A DNA stretch of 64,000 nt from Pseudomonas putida (GTDB lineage: Bacteria; Pseudomonadota; Gammaproteobacteria; Pseudomonadales; Pseudomonadaceae): the NCBI GenBank assembly GCA_041879295.1, contig CP047152.1, forward strand, positions 124,001 to 188,000, given 5' to 3'. Below are positions 18,581 through 27,552 of this stretch, piece after piece. Every line of letters begins with the position of its first letter. Positions within the stretch are counted from its first letter, which is position 1. Made by a program: the position numbers and the translations under genes. The notes under the pieces were generated by a model. The model did not search any database and was not told the DNA's origin. It saw nothing but the letters and a program-made list of their open reading frames with translations.

Positions 18581-19489
18581 GTGTCCCGATTCCTGGTTCT
18601 GTTTGTCGCTTTCATCGCATTTTCCGCGCAGGCCGACGTGCGTGTGCTCACCAGTATCAAGCCCCTGCAGCAGATTGCCGCTGCCGTGCAGGATGGTGTT
18701 GGCAGCCCTGAAGTGCTGCTGCCACCCGGGGCTTCACCCCACCACTATGCGCTGCGCCCCTCCGACGTGCGGCGGGTAGGCGATGCCGACCTGCTGTACT
18801 GGATCGGCCCGGACATGGAGAACTTCCTTCCGCGTGTGCTGGGAAGCCGTAGCAAGGCCACAGTGGCTGTGCAGGCGCTGCCTGGCATGAAGTTGCGCCA
18901 CTTTGGCGAGGACAGCCATTCCCATGAGGAAGAAGACCACAGCGACCACGACCATGACCACCGCCCAGGCAGTCTTGATGCACACTTGTGGCTATCGTCG
19001 GTCAATGCGCGAGTGATCGCAGCTAAAATGGCAGCTGATCTGGCCCAGGTCGATCCGGCCAATGCGGCTCGCTATCAGAGCAACCTGAAGGCCTTCGATG
19101 AACGCCTGGATGCGTTGGACGGGCGTATCAAGGCGCGCGTGGCCGGTATTGCCGGCAAGCCGTACTTCGTCTTCCATGAAGCCTTCGATTATTTTGAGGC
19201 TGAATATGGCTTGAAGCACGCGGGCGTGTTCAGCGTAGCGTCCGAGGTGCAGCCTGGGGCGCAACATGTGGCGGCCATGCGCCAGCGCCTGCAGGAAGTA
19301 GGGAAGACCTGCGTGTTCAGCGAGCCGCCAATACGGCCGCGATTGGCCGAGACCCTGACTGCCGGGTTGCCGGTGCGCCTGGCCGAGCTGGATGCCCTGG
19401 GCGGCACCGATCCGGTGGATGGCAAAGGGTATGAGCGCTTGCTCGAGAAACTGGGCGGTGACCTGGCAGGCTGCCTGGAGCAGTTGTAA
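18581..19489 (+). CDS. znuA: Zinc ABC transporter substrate-binding protein
   Basis: Periplasmic zinc receptor (cluster A-I). A signal peptide ends at FSAQA. Zinc ligands are the histidines in GASPHHYALRPSD, in DAHLWLS and in FHEAFDYFE. Between the first two is a His/Asp/Glu-rich loop (SHSHEEEDHSDHDHDH), typical of ZnuA. The start is a GTG at 18581 with only a weak ribosome site. The length of 302 residues fits the family. Confidence 0.93.
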   Translation: MSRFLVLFVAFIAFSAQADVRVLTSIKPLQQIAAAVQDGVGSPEVLLPPGASPHHYALRPSDVRRVGDADLLYWIGPDMENFLPRVLGSRSKATVAVQALPGMKLRHFGEDSHSHEEEDHSDHDHDHRPGSLDAHLWLSSVNARVIAAKMAADLAQVDPANAARYQSNLKAFDERLDALDGRIKARVAGIAGKPYFVFHEAFDYFEAEYGLKHAGVFSVASEVQPGAQHVAAMRQRLQEVGKTCVFSEPPIRPRLAETLTAGLPVRLAELDALGGTDPVDGKGYERLLEKLGGDLAGCLEQL

Positions 19490-19496
19490 GCCTATA

Positions 19497-19590
19497 CCGG
19501 CCCTTCGCGGGCACGCCCGCTCCCACAGGGATAAACTCAAACATTGAGTTTATCGTTGTACCTGTGGGAGCGGGCGTGCCCGCGAAGAAG
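19497..19590. repeat. REPIN with an internal perfect inverted repeat
   Basis: Two inverted REP copies (CTTCGCGGGCACGCCCGCTC and its reverse) flank a second perfect inverted repeat, GATAAACTCAA-ACA-TTGAGTTTATC, at 19530-19554. The whole block lies between the convergent znuA and thrB ends. Confidence 0.85.
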
Positions 19591-19600
19591 CTGAAGAGGG

Positions 19601-20551
19601 CTAGAGGGCGAACGGCAGGTGCAAAGCCACCTGCTGGCGCTGCGCCAGACGCACTTCGAACTCGCTCGGATCGTGGATCATCACATCCATCCCGGCGAAC
19701 GACTCGGCCGCAATCAGGCGCGACAGCCAGAAACGCACGCAGCCTACCCGCAACATTTCCGGCCACAGCTCGGCTTCGGCTGCAGTGAACGGCCGTAGCG
19801 CCGCATAGGCTGCCAGCAGCGCCTGGGCGCGTGGTACATCTACCGCGCCCTGCTCATCCAGGCACCAGTCGTTCACGGTGATGGCGATGTCATACAGCAT
19901 CGGCCCGGAGCAGGCATTGTAGAAGTCGATCACACCGGTCAGGTGGGTGCCTTCGAACATCACGTTGTCGCGGAACAGATCGGCATGCAGGTTAGCCCGC
20001 GGCAAGGCCAGAATCTGCGCCTTGTGTGCGCTGATTTCGTCCAGCGCCGGCTGCAGTAATGCGGCTTGCTCTGCAGTCAGGCGTGGCAGGAGCTCGGCAC
20101 CCGAAGCCAGCATCCAGTCCAGACCGCGGTCGGTGCGGCGTTCGATGATGTGCTCGCGGGTGGCCAGGTGAATGTGTGCCAGCAACTCCCCGACCTGGGC
20201 GCAGTGCTGGTTGTTGGGGGCCTTGATGTGCTTGCCCGACAGCCTGGGCTGCAACAATGCCGGCTTGCCGCACAGCTCGCGCAGGCCATTGCCGTCGCGG
20301 TCACGAATGGCATAGGGCACCGGCATGTCGGCAGCGTGCAGGGTGTCGAGCAGCTCGATGAAGAACGGCATGTCCTCGCTGGGCCCACGCTCGATCAGCG
20401 TCAGGACGAACTCCCCCTGTTCGAGGCTGACGAAGAAATTGCTGTTCTCGGTACCGGCGGCAATGCCCTGGAAGTCGAGCAGACGGCCCAGCTCGTACGG
20501 CGCCAGAAAGGTTTCCAGCTCAGGCCGGGTCACGGGGGTGAAGACTGACAT
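19601..20551 (-). CDS. thrB: Homoserine kinase (aminoglycoside-phosphotransferase fold)
   Basis: ThrB of the Pseudomonas/alpha-proteobacterial type, which phosphorylates homoserine in threonine synthesis. It has the choline-kinase/APH fold rather than the GHMP fold. The catalytic loop is LHADLFRDNVMF and the metal-binding aspartate is in GVIDFYNACSG. The 316-residue length is typical. The ATG has no recognisable ribosome site: the bases in front of it are CATC and a T-run that belongs to a terminator-like hairpin. Confidence 0.9.
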   Translation of the reverse strand: MSVFTPVTRPELETFLAPYELGRLLDFQGIAAGTENSNFFVSLEQGEFVLTLIERGPSEDMPFFIELLDTLHAADMPVPYAIRDRDGNGLRELCGKPALLQPRLSGKHIKAPNNQHCAQVGELLAHIHLATREHIIERRTDRGLDWMLASGAELLPRLTAEQAALLQPALDEISAHKAQILALPRANLHADLFRDNVMFEGTHLTGVIDFYNACSGPMLYDIAITVNDWCLDEQGAVDVPRAQALLAAYAALRPFTAAEAELWPEMLRVGCVRFWLSRLIAAESFAGMDVMIHDPSEFEVRLAQRQQVALHLPFAL

Positions 20552-20555
20552 GATG

Positions 20556-20593
20556 AAAAATTGCCCATACGGGCACTTCCGCCGGGAAGTGCC
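20556..20593 (-). promoter_or_regulatory. Overlapping hairpins directly before thrB
   Basis: A 9-bp perfect inverted repeat (GGCACTTCC at 20572-20580 with GGAAGTGCC at 20585-20593) overlaps a smaller GCCC-GTAT-GGGC stem (20563-20574), which on the minus strand is followed by five T. The two stems share bases 20572-20574, so they cannot both form in full. The layout resembles an attenuator or a leaky terminator between the DUF2782 gene and thrB. Confidence 0.45.
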
Positions 20594-20620
20594 GGGTTGA
20601 TGTGAACGGTGCGCGTCAGC

Positions 20621-20908
20621 TTACCACTCGAAGATCTTCCAGGACGGAATCAGCATGTCCGGCTGGTCGGATCGAATGAAATTGGCATCAGTGCCATCGG
20701 CGCGTACCAGAAAATAAGGCTTGCCGTTTTTCGGCGTGATCTTGATCGCATACAGGAAGCCGTTCTGCCGGTATTCCTGGATGGTTTTGTCGCCTTCCGT
20801 GCGAATGGTCACCTCGGGATCGGCCGAGGGGGCGTCGTCCGCCGCCAGGGTGACGACAGGCGTGGTTGCCAACAGGCCGAGCAGTAACAGGCGATTGAGT
20901 GTGCGCAT
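20621..20908 (-). CDS. DUF2782 family periplasmic protein
   Basis: A 95-residue protein with a signal peptide ending near VTLAADD. The mature part contains the conserved core [19 protein letters not shown] and [16 protein letters not shown], which I recognise as DUF2782. The function is unknown. In Pseudomonas it sits between polA (divergent, 75 bp) and thrB (same strand, 69 bp downstream), so it is probably transcribed with thrB at least in part. Confidence 0.8.
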   Translation of the reverse strand: MRTLNRLLLLGLLATTPVVTLAADDAPSADPEVTIRTEGDKTIQEYRQNGFLYAIKITPKNGKPYFLVRADGTDANFIRSDQPDMLIPSWKIFEW

Positions 20909-20983
20909 GATAACCTAGTCCCTTTGTCGTCAATGATTCTGGCTATTCTAGCGCCGGACCCGTCGAAAAGGTTGATTCTGCTC

Positions 20984-23731
20984 ATGAGCCAAGCGCCCCT
21001 CGTCCTGGTGGACGGTTCCTCCTACCTTTATCGCGCCTTCCACGCGCTGCCGCCGCTGACCACGTCCAAGGGCATGCCGACCGGTGCGGTGAAGGGTGTG
21101 CTGAACATGCTCAAGAGCTTGCGCAAGCAATACCCCGACAGCCTGTTCGCCGTGGTGTTCGACGCCAAGGGCGGCACCTTCCGCGATGCCATGTTCGCCG
21201 AGTACAAGGCCAACCGCCCCAGCATGCCGGACGACCTGCGGGTACAGATCGAGCCGCTGCACGCCAGCGTCAAGGCACTGGGCTACCCGCTGCTGTGCGT
21301 GGAGGGTGTCGAGGCTGACGACGTGATCGGCACCCTGGCGCGCAGCAGCGCCGCCCTGGGTCGCCCGGTGATCATCTCGACCGGTGACAAGGACATGGCG
21401 CAACTGGTGGATGGGCACATTACCTTGGTCAACACCATGACCGGAAGCGTGCTGGACGTGGCTGGCGTGCACGAGAAATTCGGCGTCGGCCCGGAACACA
21501 TCATCGACTTCCTGGCCCTGATGGGTGACAAGGTCGACAACATCCCCGGCGTGCCGGGCGTGGGTGAAAAAACGGCGGTGGGGCTGCTGACCGGCATCGG
21601 CGGTGGTCTCAGCGACCTTTACGCCAACCTGGACAAGGTGCCAGCGCTGGCCATTCGCGGCGCCAAGACCTTGCCGGCCAAGCTGGAGGAGCACCGCGAC
21701 GCGGCATTCCTGTCCTACGAGCTGGCCACCATCAAGGTTGACGTGCCGCTGGACGTCGAGGTCGAGGCGTTGGTATGCGGTGAACCTGACCGCGAGGCGC
21801 TGTTGGCGTTGTACACCGAGATGGAGTTCAAGAGCTGGGTCGCCGAGGTGCAGCGTGATGCGGCCAAGGCCGGTGACGATGTTGCCCCGGCTGCGGAGCC
21901 GGCGGCCAAGGTCGAGCCTAGGTACGAAACCATTCTCGACCAGGCCCGTTTCGACGCCTGGCTGGAGAAGCTGCGCCAGGCACCGCTGTTCGCCTTCGAC
22001 ACCGAGACCACCGGCCTGGACGCCCAGCAGGCGCAGTTGGTCGGCCTGTCGTTCGCTGTCGAGCCGCATGAAGCGGCCTATGTGCCGCTAGCCCACGATT
22101 ACGAGGGCGCGCCGGTTCAGCTGGACCGCGAGGCCGTGCTGCTGGCGCTGAAACCACTGCTGGAGGACCCGGCCAAGGCCAAGGTCGGGCAGAATGCCAA
22201 GTACGACATCAACATCCTCGCCAATGGCTCCCCCGCCATCGAGATGCGCGGCGTGGCCTACGACACCATGCTCGAGTCGTATGTGCTGAACTCCACCGCC
22301 ACCCGTCATGACATGGACAGCCTGGCGCAGAAGTACCTCGACCACACCACGATCGCCTTCGAGGACATCGCCGGCAAGGGTGCCAAACAGCTCACCTTCA
22401 ACCAGATCAACCTGGACAAAGCTGGCCCCTACGCCGCCGAAGATGCCGACATCACCCTGCGCCTGCACCACGTATTGCAGGCCCGCCTGGCACAGACGCC
22501 GAGCGTGCAACCAGTGCTGATGGATATCGAGATGCCGCTGGTGCCGGTACTGGCCAGGATCGAGCGCCAGGGTGCTCTGGTCGATGCCGAGCTGTTGAAA
22601 GTACAGAGCGGTGAGCTGGGCGTGAAGATGGCTGAGCTTGAGCTGCGTGCCTACGAGCTCGCCGGTGAGGCGTTCAACCTCGGTTCGCCCAAGCAGCTGG
22701 GCGCGATCCTTTACGACAAGCTGGGCATGCCGGTGCTGAGCAAGACTGCCAAGGGCCAGCCATCTACCGCCGAAGCAGTACTCGACGAGTTGGCCGAGCA
22801 AGGCTACCCGCTGCCAGAGGTGCTGATGCAGTATCGCAGCCTGAGCAAGCTCAAGAGCACCTACACCGACAAGTTACCGGGGCAGATCAACCCGCGCACC
22901 GGGCGTATCCACACCTCCTACCAGCAGGCCGTGGCGGCCACCGGCCGGTTGTCGTCGAGCGACCCAAACCTGCAGAACATCCCGATCCGCACCGCAGAAG
23001 GCCGGCGTATCCGCCAGGCGTTCGTCGCCAGCCCGGGTTACAAGCTTCTGGCGGCGGACTATTCACAGATCGAGCTGCGCATCATGGCCCACCTGGCCAA
23101 GGACGAAGGCTTGCTGCATGCCTTCCGCAACGACCTGGACGTGCACCGCGCTACGGCAGCCGAAGTGTTCGGAGTGGCCCTGGAAGATGTCACCACCGAC
23201 CAGCGCCGCAGCGCCAAGGCCATCAACTTCGGCCTGATCTACGGCATGAGCGCCTTTGGCCTGGCCAAGCAAATCGGCGTCGATCGCAAGCAGTCACAGG
23301 ACTACATCGATCGCTATTTTACCCGCTACCCGGGCGTGCTGGCCTATATGGAGCGCACCCGCGCTCAGGCGGCCGAGCAAGGCTTTGTCGAAACCCTGTT
23401 TGGCCGCCGGCTGTACCTGCCAGACATCAATGCCAAGAACCCTGCCCTGCGCAAGGGCGCCGAGCGCACGGCGATCAACGCGCCGATGCAGGGGACTGCT
23501 GCCGACATCATCAAACGGGCAATGGTCAAAGTAGACAACTGGTTGAGCGAGAGCGGGCTGGATGCCCGGGTGATCCTGCAAGTGCACGACGAACTGGTGC
23601 TCGAGGTACGCGAGGACCTGGTGCAGCAGGTGAAAGATGAAATTCGCCACCACATGAGCCAGGCCGCGCAGCTGGATGTGCCGCTGCTGGTCGAGGCGGG
23701 AGTTGGTGCGAATTGGGACGAAGCTCACTGA
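20984..23731 (+). CDS. polA: DNA polymerase I
   Basis: Repair and Okazaki-fragment-processing polymerase of 915 residues. The N-terminal 5' nuclease starts at [19 protein letters not shown]. The middle 3'-5' proofreading domain keeps its exo I motif FDTETTGLD. The polymerase domain has motif [10 protein letters not shown], motif B around [13 protein letters not shown] and motif [11 protein letters not shown], so all three activities look intact. The start at 20984 is set by homology ([11 protein letters not shown]). The ribosome site there is weak. Confidence 0.96.
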   Translation: MSQAPLVLVDGSSYLYRAFHALPPLTTSKGMPTGAVKGVLNMLKSLRKQYPDSLFAVVFDAKGGTFRDAMFAEYKANRPSMPDDLRVQIEPLHASVKALGYPLLCVEGVEADDVIGTLARSSAALGRPVIISTGDKDMAQLVDGHITLVNTMTGSVLDVAGVHEKFGVGPEHIIDFLALMGDKVDNIPGVPGVGEKTAVGLLTGIGGGLSDLYANLDKVPALAIRGAKTLPAKLEEHRDAAFLSYELATIKVDVPLDVEVEALVCGEPDREALLALYTEMEFKSWVAEVQRDAAKAGDDVAPAAEPAAKVEPRYETILDQARFDAWLEKLRQAPLFAFDTETTGLDAQQAQLVGLSFAVEPHEAAYVPLAHDYEGAPVQLDREAVLLALKPLLEDPAKAKVGQNAKYDINILANGSPAIEMRGVAYDTMLESYVLNSTATRHDMDSLAQKYLDHTTIAFEDIAGKGAKQLTFNQINLDKAGPYAAEDADITLRLHHVLQARLAQTPSVQPVLMDIEMPLVPVLARIERQGALVDAELLKVQSGELGVKMAELELRAYELAGEAFNLGSPKQLGAILYDKLGMPVLSKTAKGQPSTAEAVLDELAEQGYPLPEVLMQYRSLSKLKSTYTDKLPGQINPRTGRIHTSYQQAVAATGRLSSSDPNLQNIPIRTAEGRRIRQAFVASPGYKLLAADYSQIELRIMAHLAKDEGLLHAFRNDLDVHRATAAEVFGVALEDVTTDQRRSAKAINFGLIYGMSAFGLAKQIGVDRKQSQDYIDRYFTRYPGVLAYMERTRAQAAEQGFVETLFGRRLYLPDINAKNPALRKGAERTAINAPMQGTAADIIKRAMVKVDNWLSESGLDARVILQVHDELVLEVREDLVQQVKDEIRHHMSQAAQLDVPLLVEAGVGANWDEAH

Positions 23732-23752
23732 TTGAGCAGGTAAAACTGTGTA

Positions 23753-23779
23753 GGATCTGCGACGTAGTGACGCAGATCC
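23753..23779. repeat. Perfect inverted repeat after polA
   Basis: GGATCTGCG and CGCAGATCC form a 9-bp stem with a 9-base loop 22 bases after the polA stop. No T-run follows. It may slow or process polA read-through before the small RNA gene. Confidence 0.5.
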
Positions 23780-23846
23780 AGGCACCGCTCAGTGCCGTGG
23801 ATGCTTAAGTTTCATGAAACTATCGCAAATAGTTTTATGGGCTTCG

Positions 23847-23874
23847 GAACTAAACCGGTGAAGCGGAACTCAGA
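23847..23874 (+). promoter_or_regulatory. AlgU (sigma-22)-type promoter for the ErsA-like RNA
   Basis: GAACTA at 23847-23852 and TCAGA at 23870-23874 are 17 bp apart, close to the AlgU/sigma-E consensus GAACTT-N16/17-TCTGA. Transcription would start near 23881. Control of ersA by sigma-22 is established in P. aeruginosa. Confidence 0.65.
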
Positions 23875-23880
23875 GTAACT

Positions 23881-24010
23881 GAATGGCTGGTGAAGCCCTT
23901 CGATGCTCCTATGTTGTGTTAAGTGTTGGCAGATATCTGGACCCCGCCCTAGCGGTCCGGACTTGGACCCCGAACTTCCCCCTCCCCATACGAAGTCCGG
24001 GGTTTTTTTT
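23881..24010 (+). ncRNA. ersA: ErsA / Spot 42-like small regulatory RNA
   Basis: About 130 bases in the polA-engB gap, the conserved place of Spot 42 in enterics and ErsA in Pseudomonas. It ends in a strong intrinsic terminator: ACCCCGAACTTC (from 23967) pairs with GAAGTCCGGGGT with one mismatch, followed by eight T (24003-24010). The terminator loop is C-rich (CCCTCCCC), suited to pairing with ribosome sites, and an internal GGACC/GGTCC stem precedes it. The 5' end is inferred from the promoter. Family assignment is by position and structure, not by alignment. Confidence 0.75.
23967..24010 (+). terminator. Intrinsic terminator of the ErsA-like RNA
   Basis: A 12-position stem with one mismatch closes an eleven-to-thirteen-base C-rich loop and is followed by a run of eight T. 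Confidence 0.85.
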
Positions 24011-24043
24011 GCCCGGAATTTGCCGTTTGGCTTGTACTGAGCC

Positions 24044-24073
24044 CCGTAGGAGCGGGTAAACCCGCTCCTACGG
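24044..24073. repeat. Perfect REP palindrome, possible engB terminator
   Basis: CCGTAGGAGCGGGT-AA-ACCCGCTCCTACGG is a perfect 14-bp inverted repeat with a 2-base centre. It is a single REP folded on itself, 15 bases from the engB stop. Confidence 0.75.
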
Positions 24074-24088
24074 TTCAAGTGCAAAGCA

Positions 24089-24721
24089 TTAAACGACCGG
24101 CTTGTCTTCCAGTTCCATCCAGTCGGCCAGCACCCGGTAGGCATCCTCCACACCCAGACGCTTGGGTGCCGAGAACAGCTGGATGGTCACGCCATCGCCC
24201 CAACCCTTGCGGATTTCCGACTGCACTTTCAGTAGTGTGTTCTTGCCCGCGCCGTGGGTCAGCTTGTCGGCCTTGGTCAGCAGGATGTGCATCGGCATGC
24301 TGCTGGCCTTGGCCCAGTCGAGCATCATTTTGTCGAAGTCGGTCATCGGGTGACGCACGTCCATCATCAGGATCACGCCACGCAGGCACTCACGGCTGCC
24401 CAGGTAGGCTTCCAAGTGTTTCTGCCAGTGCTGCTTGAGCGGAATCGGAACTTTTGCATAACCATAGCCTGGCAGGTCGACCAAACGCCGTTCATCGTCC
24501 AGACTGAAGAAATTCAACAGCTGGGTGCGCCCGGGAGTTTTCGAGGTACGCGCCAGGCTGGCATGAGTCAGGGTATTGAGGGCGCTGGATTTGCCGGCGT
24601 TGGAACGGCCGGCAAAAGCCACCTCGTAACCCTGGTCGTCCGGGCATTGTTCGACCTTGGCTGCGCTGAGGGCGAATTTGGCTTTCTGGCAGAGGCCGAG
24701 GATGGGGTTCTTGACTTGCAT
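24089..24721 (-). CDS. engB: Ribosome biogenesis GTPase EngB/YsxC
   Basis: A small TRAFAC GTPase needed for assembly of the large ribosomal subunit. All G motifs are visible: G1 [10 protein letters not shown]3 DLPGYG, G4 TKAD and G5 FSA. The start [10 protein letters not shown] at 24721 gives 210 residues, the usual length. A longer open frame continues upstream but has no family similarity and overlaps the divergent promoter. It is divergent from the cytochrome c5 gene. Confidence 0.94.
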   Translation of the reverse strand: MQVKNPILGLCQKAKFALSAAKVEQCPDDQGYEVAFAGRSNAGKSSALNTLTHASLARTSKTPGRTQLLNFFSLDDERRLVDLPGYGYAKVPIPLKQHWQKHLEAYLGSRECLRGVILMMDVRHPMTDFDKMMLDWAKASSMPMHILLTKADKLTHGAGKNTLLKVQSEIRKGWGDGVTIQLFSAPKRLGVEDAYRVLADWMELEDKPVV

Positions 24722-24780
24722 GGGATATCCGATGTGGGTGTTGCCTGACTTTGTAGAGCCAAGCCTGGCAAGCGGTGTCG

Positions 24781-24809
24781 TTTCCGTTTGGATGGCGGAA
24801 GTATATAAT
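24781..24809 (+). promoter_or_regulatory. Predicted sigma-70 promoter for cytochrome c5
   Basis: A perfect TATAAT at 24804-24809 has a weak -35 (TTTCCG at 24781-24786) with 17-bp spacing. A start near 24816 would leave about 107 bases before the ATG at 24923. Confidence 0.45.
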
Positions 24810-24922
24810 GCCCCAGTTTTTGTGTGCTCATTCTCCCAGCGAAGGAGAACGGGCATGGGGTGTCGAACAATAGCTCGCGCAACAGAACGCAGCGCGGCCC
24901 CCAACCCTGAAGGTCGTTCCGC

Positions 24923-25225
24923 ATGGCGAAATGGCTGCTTGCTGTCGGTATGTTCCTGCCGTTTTTCAGCGCACAGGCTACACAGGATCCCGAGGTGTTG
25001 TACAACCGCACGTGTGCGGCCTGTCACACCGGGCAGTTGCCACAGGCACCCAGACGGGGTGACCGGGCAGCATGGGAGCCAAGGCTGGCGCAAGGCATGG
25101 ATGTACTGGTGAAGCACGTGACCCAGGGTTTCAAGGCTATGCCGCCGCGTGGATTGTGCATGGACTGCAGTGCCGAGGACTACCGTTTGGTCATCCTTTG
25201 GATGAGCGGCAGTCCCGATACATAA
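24923..25225 (+). CDS. Cytochrome c5-like monoheme cytochrome
   Basis: A 100-residue periplasmic cytochrome. The signal peptide ends near FFSAQA. The heme motif CAACH is at residues 31-35, the axial methionine is in GFKAMPPRG, and a second cysteine pair, CMDC, forms the disulfide typical of c5. It probably carries electrons to terminal oxidases. It is 31 bp upstream of the cytochrome c4 gene, likely in the same transcript. Confidence 0.88.
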   Translation: MAKWLLAVGMFLPFFSAQATQDPEVLYNRTCAACHTGQLPQAPRRGDRAAWEPRLAQGMDVLVKHVTQGFKAMPPRGLCMDCSAEDYRLVILWMSGSPDT

Positions 25226-25256
25226 CATTTCACCCTTAGCCGTGTTGGATTAGCTG

Positions 25257-25874
25257 ATGAACAAACTAGTCGTGAGTCTGCTGTTGACCTTGGGTGTCGC
25301 TGGTGCGGCCACTGCTGCGCAACCTATCAAAGGCGATGCCGCCGCTGGCCAGGCCAAGACCGCCGTCTGTGGCGCCTGCCACAATCCCGACGGCAACAGC
25401 CTGGCACCGAACTTCCCTAAACTGGCCGGCCAAGGCCAGCGCTATCTCGAAAAACAACTGCACGATATCAAATCGGGCAAGCGTACCGTGCTGGAAATGA
25501 CCGGCATGCTGGCCGCATTCAGCGACCAGGATCTGGCCGATATCGCTGCCTACTTCTCCAGCCAGAAAGGCAGCGTGGGTGCCGCCGATCCCAAGCTGGT
25601 CGAGCGCGGCCGTGCGCTGTTCAACGGCGGCGACCTGGAAAAGGGCATGCCAGCGTGCACTGGCTGCCACTCGCCTAACGGCGCGGGCATCGCCCTGGCT
25701 GGCTTCCCGCACCTGGGCGGGCAGCACTCGCAGTACGTGGCCAAGCAGCTCACTGACTTCCGCGAAGGCAACCGCACCAACGATGGCGATGCCATGACCA
25801 TGCGCACTATCGCTGGCAAGCTGAGCAACCATGATATCGAAGCGTTGGCCAGCTACATCCAGGGCCTGCATTAA
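25257..25874 (+). CDS. Cytochrome c4 (diheme)
   Basis: Periplasmic diheme electron carrier of 205 residues with a signal peptide ending in TAAQP. Two similar halves each carry one heme site: CGACHN in the first and CTGCHS in the second. Methionine ligands are likely in MTGMLA and in DAMTMRTIAG. It is thought to donate electrons to the cbb3 or caa3 oxidases. An intrinsic terminator follows at 25904-25929. Confidence 0.93.
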   Translation: MNKLVVSLLLTLGVAGAATAAQPIKGDAAAGQAKTAVCGACHNPDGNSLAPNFPKLAGQGQRYLEKQLHDIKSGKRTVLEMTGMLAAFSDQDLADIAAYFSSQKGSVGAADPKLVERGRALFNGGDLEKGMPACTGCHSPNGAGIALAGFPHLGGQHSQYVAKQLTDFREGNRTNDGDAMTMRTIAGKLSNHDIEALASYIQGLH

Positions 25875-25903
25875 CTTTCGGTTAATGTTGTAGGCCAATG
25901 ATG

Positions 25904-25929
25904 AAAGGGCGGCCGGGCTGCCCTTTTTT
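25904..25929 (+). terminator. Intrinsic terminator after cytochrome c4
   Basis: AAAGGGC pairs with GCCCTTT across a 9-base GC-rich loop and runs into a stretch of six T. Confidence 0.8.
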
Positions 25930-26025
25930 CCGTCCGCAGCCGTTACACTACAGAACTCGAGCCCTTCCCGGCCTGTCTCAGTGCAGGTCGCGTCGTGGCG
26001 ACTCATGACTGCTCAGGAGTAAAGC

Positions 26026-26658
26026 ATGCGTAAACTGATTCTCAGCGCTGCGCTGGTCGCCGCCAGCGTATTCGGTATGACTGCCGTTCAGGCCGCCGAG
26101 CCTGTTGCTGGCAAGGAATACATCGAGCTGAGCAACCCTGTTCCGGTTTCCGTACCTGGCAAGATCGAAGTCGTCGAGCTGTTCTGGTACGGCTGCCCAC
26201 ACTGCTACCACTTCGAGCCGACCATCAACCCTTGGGCTGAAAAGCTGCCCAAGGACGTCAACTTCAAGCGCGTACCTGCCATGTTCGGTGGCCCGTGGGA
26301 TGCGCACGGCCAGATGTTCCTGACCCTCGAAGCCATGGGCGTCGAGCACAAGGTGCACGCGGCGGTGTTCGATGCCATTCAGAACCAGCACAAGCGCCTG
26401 ACCGACAAGAACGACATGGCCGACTTCCTCGCCACTCAAGGCGTTGACAAGGACAAGTTCCTCGCTACCTTCGACTCGTTCGCCATCAAAGGCCAGGTCA
26501 AACAGGCCAAGGAACTGGCGAAGAAGTATGAAATCACCGGCGTACCGAGTATGGTCGTCAACGGCAAGTACCGCTTCGACCTGGGTACTGCCGGCGGACC
26601 GGAAGGCGTGCTGAATGTCGCCGACCAGCTGATCGACAAGGAGCGCGCCGCCAAGTAG
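26026..26658 (+). CDS. dsbA: Thiol:disulfide oxidoreductase DsbA
   Basis: Periplasmic oxidant that makes disulfide bonds in exported proteins. The signal peptide ends near VQAAEP. The active site is C57-PH-C60 in ELFWYGCPHCYHF, and the cis-proline loop is TGVPSMVV. The length of 210 residues is typical. An AGGAG site precedes the start. It is followed 12 bp later by the EEP-family gene. Confidence 0.95.
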   Translation: MRKLILSAALVAASVFGMTAVQAAEPVAGKEYIELSNPVPVSVPGKIEVVELFWYGCPHCYHFEPTINPWAEKLPKDVNFKRVPAMFGGPWDAHGQMFLTLEAMGVEHKVHAAVFDAIQNQHKRLTDKNDMADFLATQGVDKDKFLATFDSFAIKGQVKQAKELAKKYEITGVPSMVVNGKYRFDLGTAGGPEGVLNVADQLIDKERAAK

Positions 26659-26670
26659 GCGGCGCCATCC

Positions 26671-27525
26671 ATGCCCCGCTTCAGAGCTACGCGTGGCATT
26701 GGCCTGCACGAGCCGCAGGTCAACGAGCATCACCTGCAGGCCCCGGGCCTGCCCGAGGATGGCCGCCTGCGGTTGCTCAGTTTCAACATCCAGGTGGGCA
26801 TAAGCACCGAGCGCTACCGGCATTACCTGACGCGTAGCTGGCAGCACCTGCTGCCGCATAACGGGCGTGCCGGCAACCTGCAGAAAATCGGCAGGCTGCT
26901 GGGCGACTTCGACCTGGTGGCCCTGCAGGAAGCCGATGGTGGCAGCCTGCGCTCGGGTTACGTCAACCAGGTCGAACACCTGGCCCACTTGGGGGCCTTC
27001 CCCTATTGGTACCAGCAGCTCAACCGCAACCTTGGGCGTTTTGCCCAGCATAGCAACGGTGTGCTCAGCCGCCTGAAGCCTCAACTGCTCGAAGACCATC
27101 CGTTGCCTGGCCCGGCCGGGCGTGGTGCGATCCTGGTCCGGTTTGGCGAAGGTGACGATGCGTTGATAGTGGTGATGATGCACCTGGCATTGGGGGCCAA
27201 GACCCGCGCCCTGCAGCTGGGGTATATCCGCGAGCTGATTGGCGGTTACCGTCACCAGGTGCTGATGGGCGACATGAACACCCACGCCACTGACCTGCTC
27301 GAGCACTCGCCGCTGCGCGACCTGGGCCTGGTCGCCCCGCAAGTCGAGGCCACTTTCCCCAGCTGGCGACCGCAGCGTTGCCTTGATCATATTCTGCTCA
27401 GCTCAAGCCTCACACTGGAACGTGTCGAGGTGCTGGCGCAGCCAATTTCGGACCACCTTCCCGTTGCAGTCGAGATTCGATTGCCTGATGCATTGACTGT
27501 GGATACGCTGCCGGTTTTGAGCTAA
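26671..27525 (+). CDS. Endonuclease/exonuclease/phosphatase (EEP) family protein
   Basis: A soluble 284-residue metal-dependent phosphohydrolase of the DNase I-like fold. Recognisable steps of the active site are LRLLSFNIQVG (Asn), VALQEADGG (Glu), a MGDMNTH Asp/Asn pair and the final SDHLPV His. The substrate (nucleic acid, phospholipid or inositol phosphate) cannot be deduced. No signal peptide is seen. Its stop codon is immediately followed by the GGDEF gene, so the two are probably coupled. Confidence 0.85.
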   Translation: MPRFRATRGIGLHEPQVNEHHLQAPGLPEDGRLRLLSFNIQVGISTERYRHYLTRSWQHLLPHNGRAGNLQKIGRLLGDFDLVALQEADGGSLRSGYVNQVEHLAHLGAFPYWYQQLNRNLGRFAQHSNGVLSRLKPQLLEDHPLPGPAGRGAILVRFGEGDDALIVVMMHLALGAKTRALQLGYIRELIGGYRHQVLMGDMNTHATDLLEHSPLRDLGLVAPQVEATFPSWRPQRCLDHILLSSSLTLERVEVLAQPISDHLPVAVEIRLPDALTVDTLPVLS

Positions 27526-27552
27526 TTGCCATCACCGTTTGCGGACCCGGGC

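Noticed and set aside
23865-23890. Second GGAACT as an alternative AlgU -35 for the ErsA-like RNA
   Set aside because: No TCTGA-like -10 at 16-17 bp downstream. The copy at 23847 has one.
24722-25228. N-terminal extension of engB of about 170 codons
   Set aside because: The frame stays open but crosses the divergent promoter and the cytochrome c5 gene. Homology begins at 24721.
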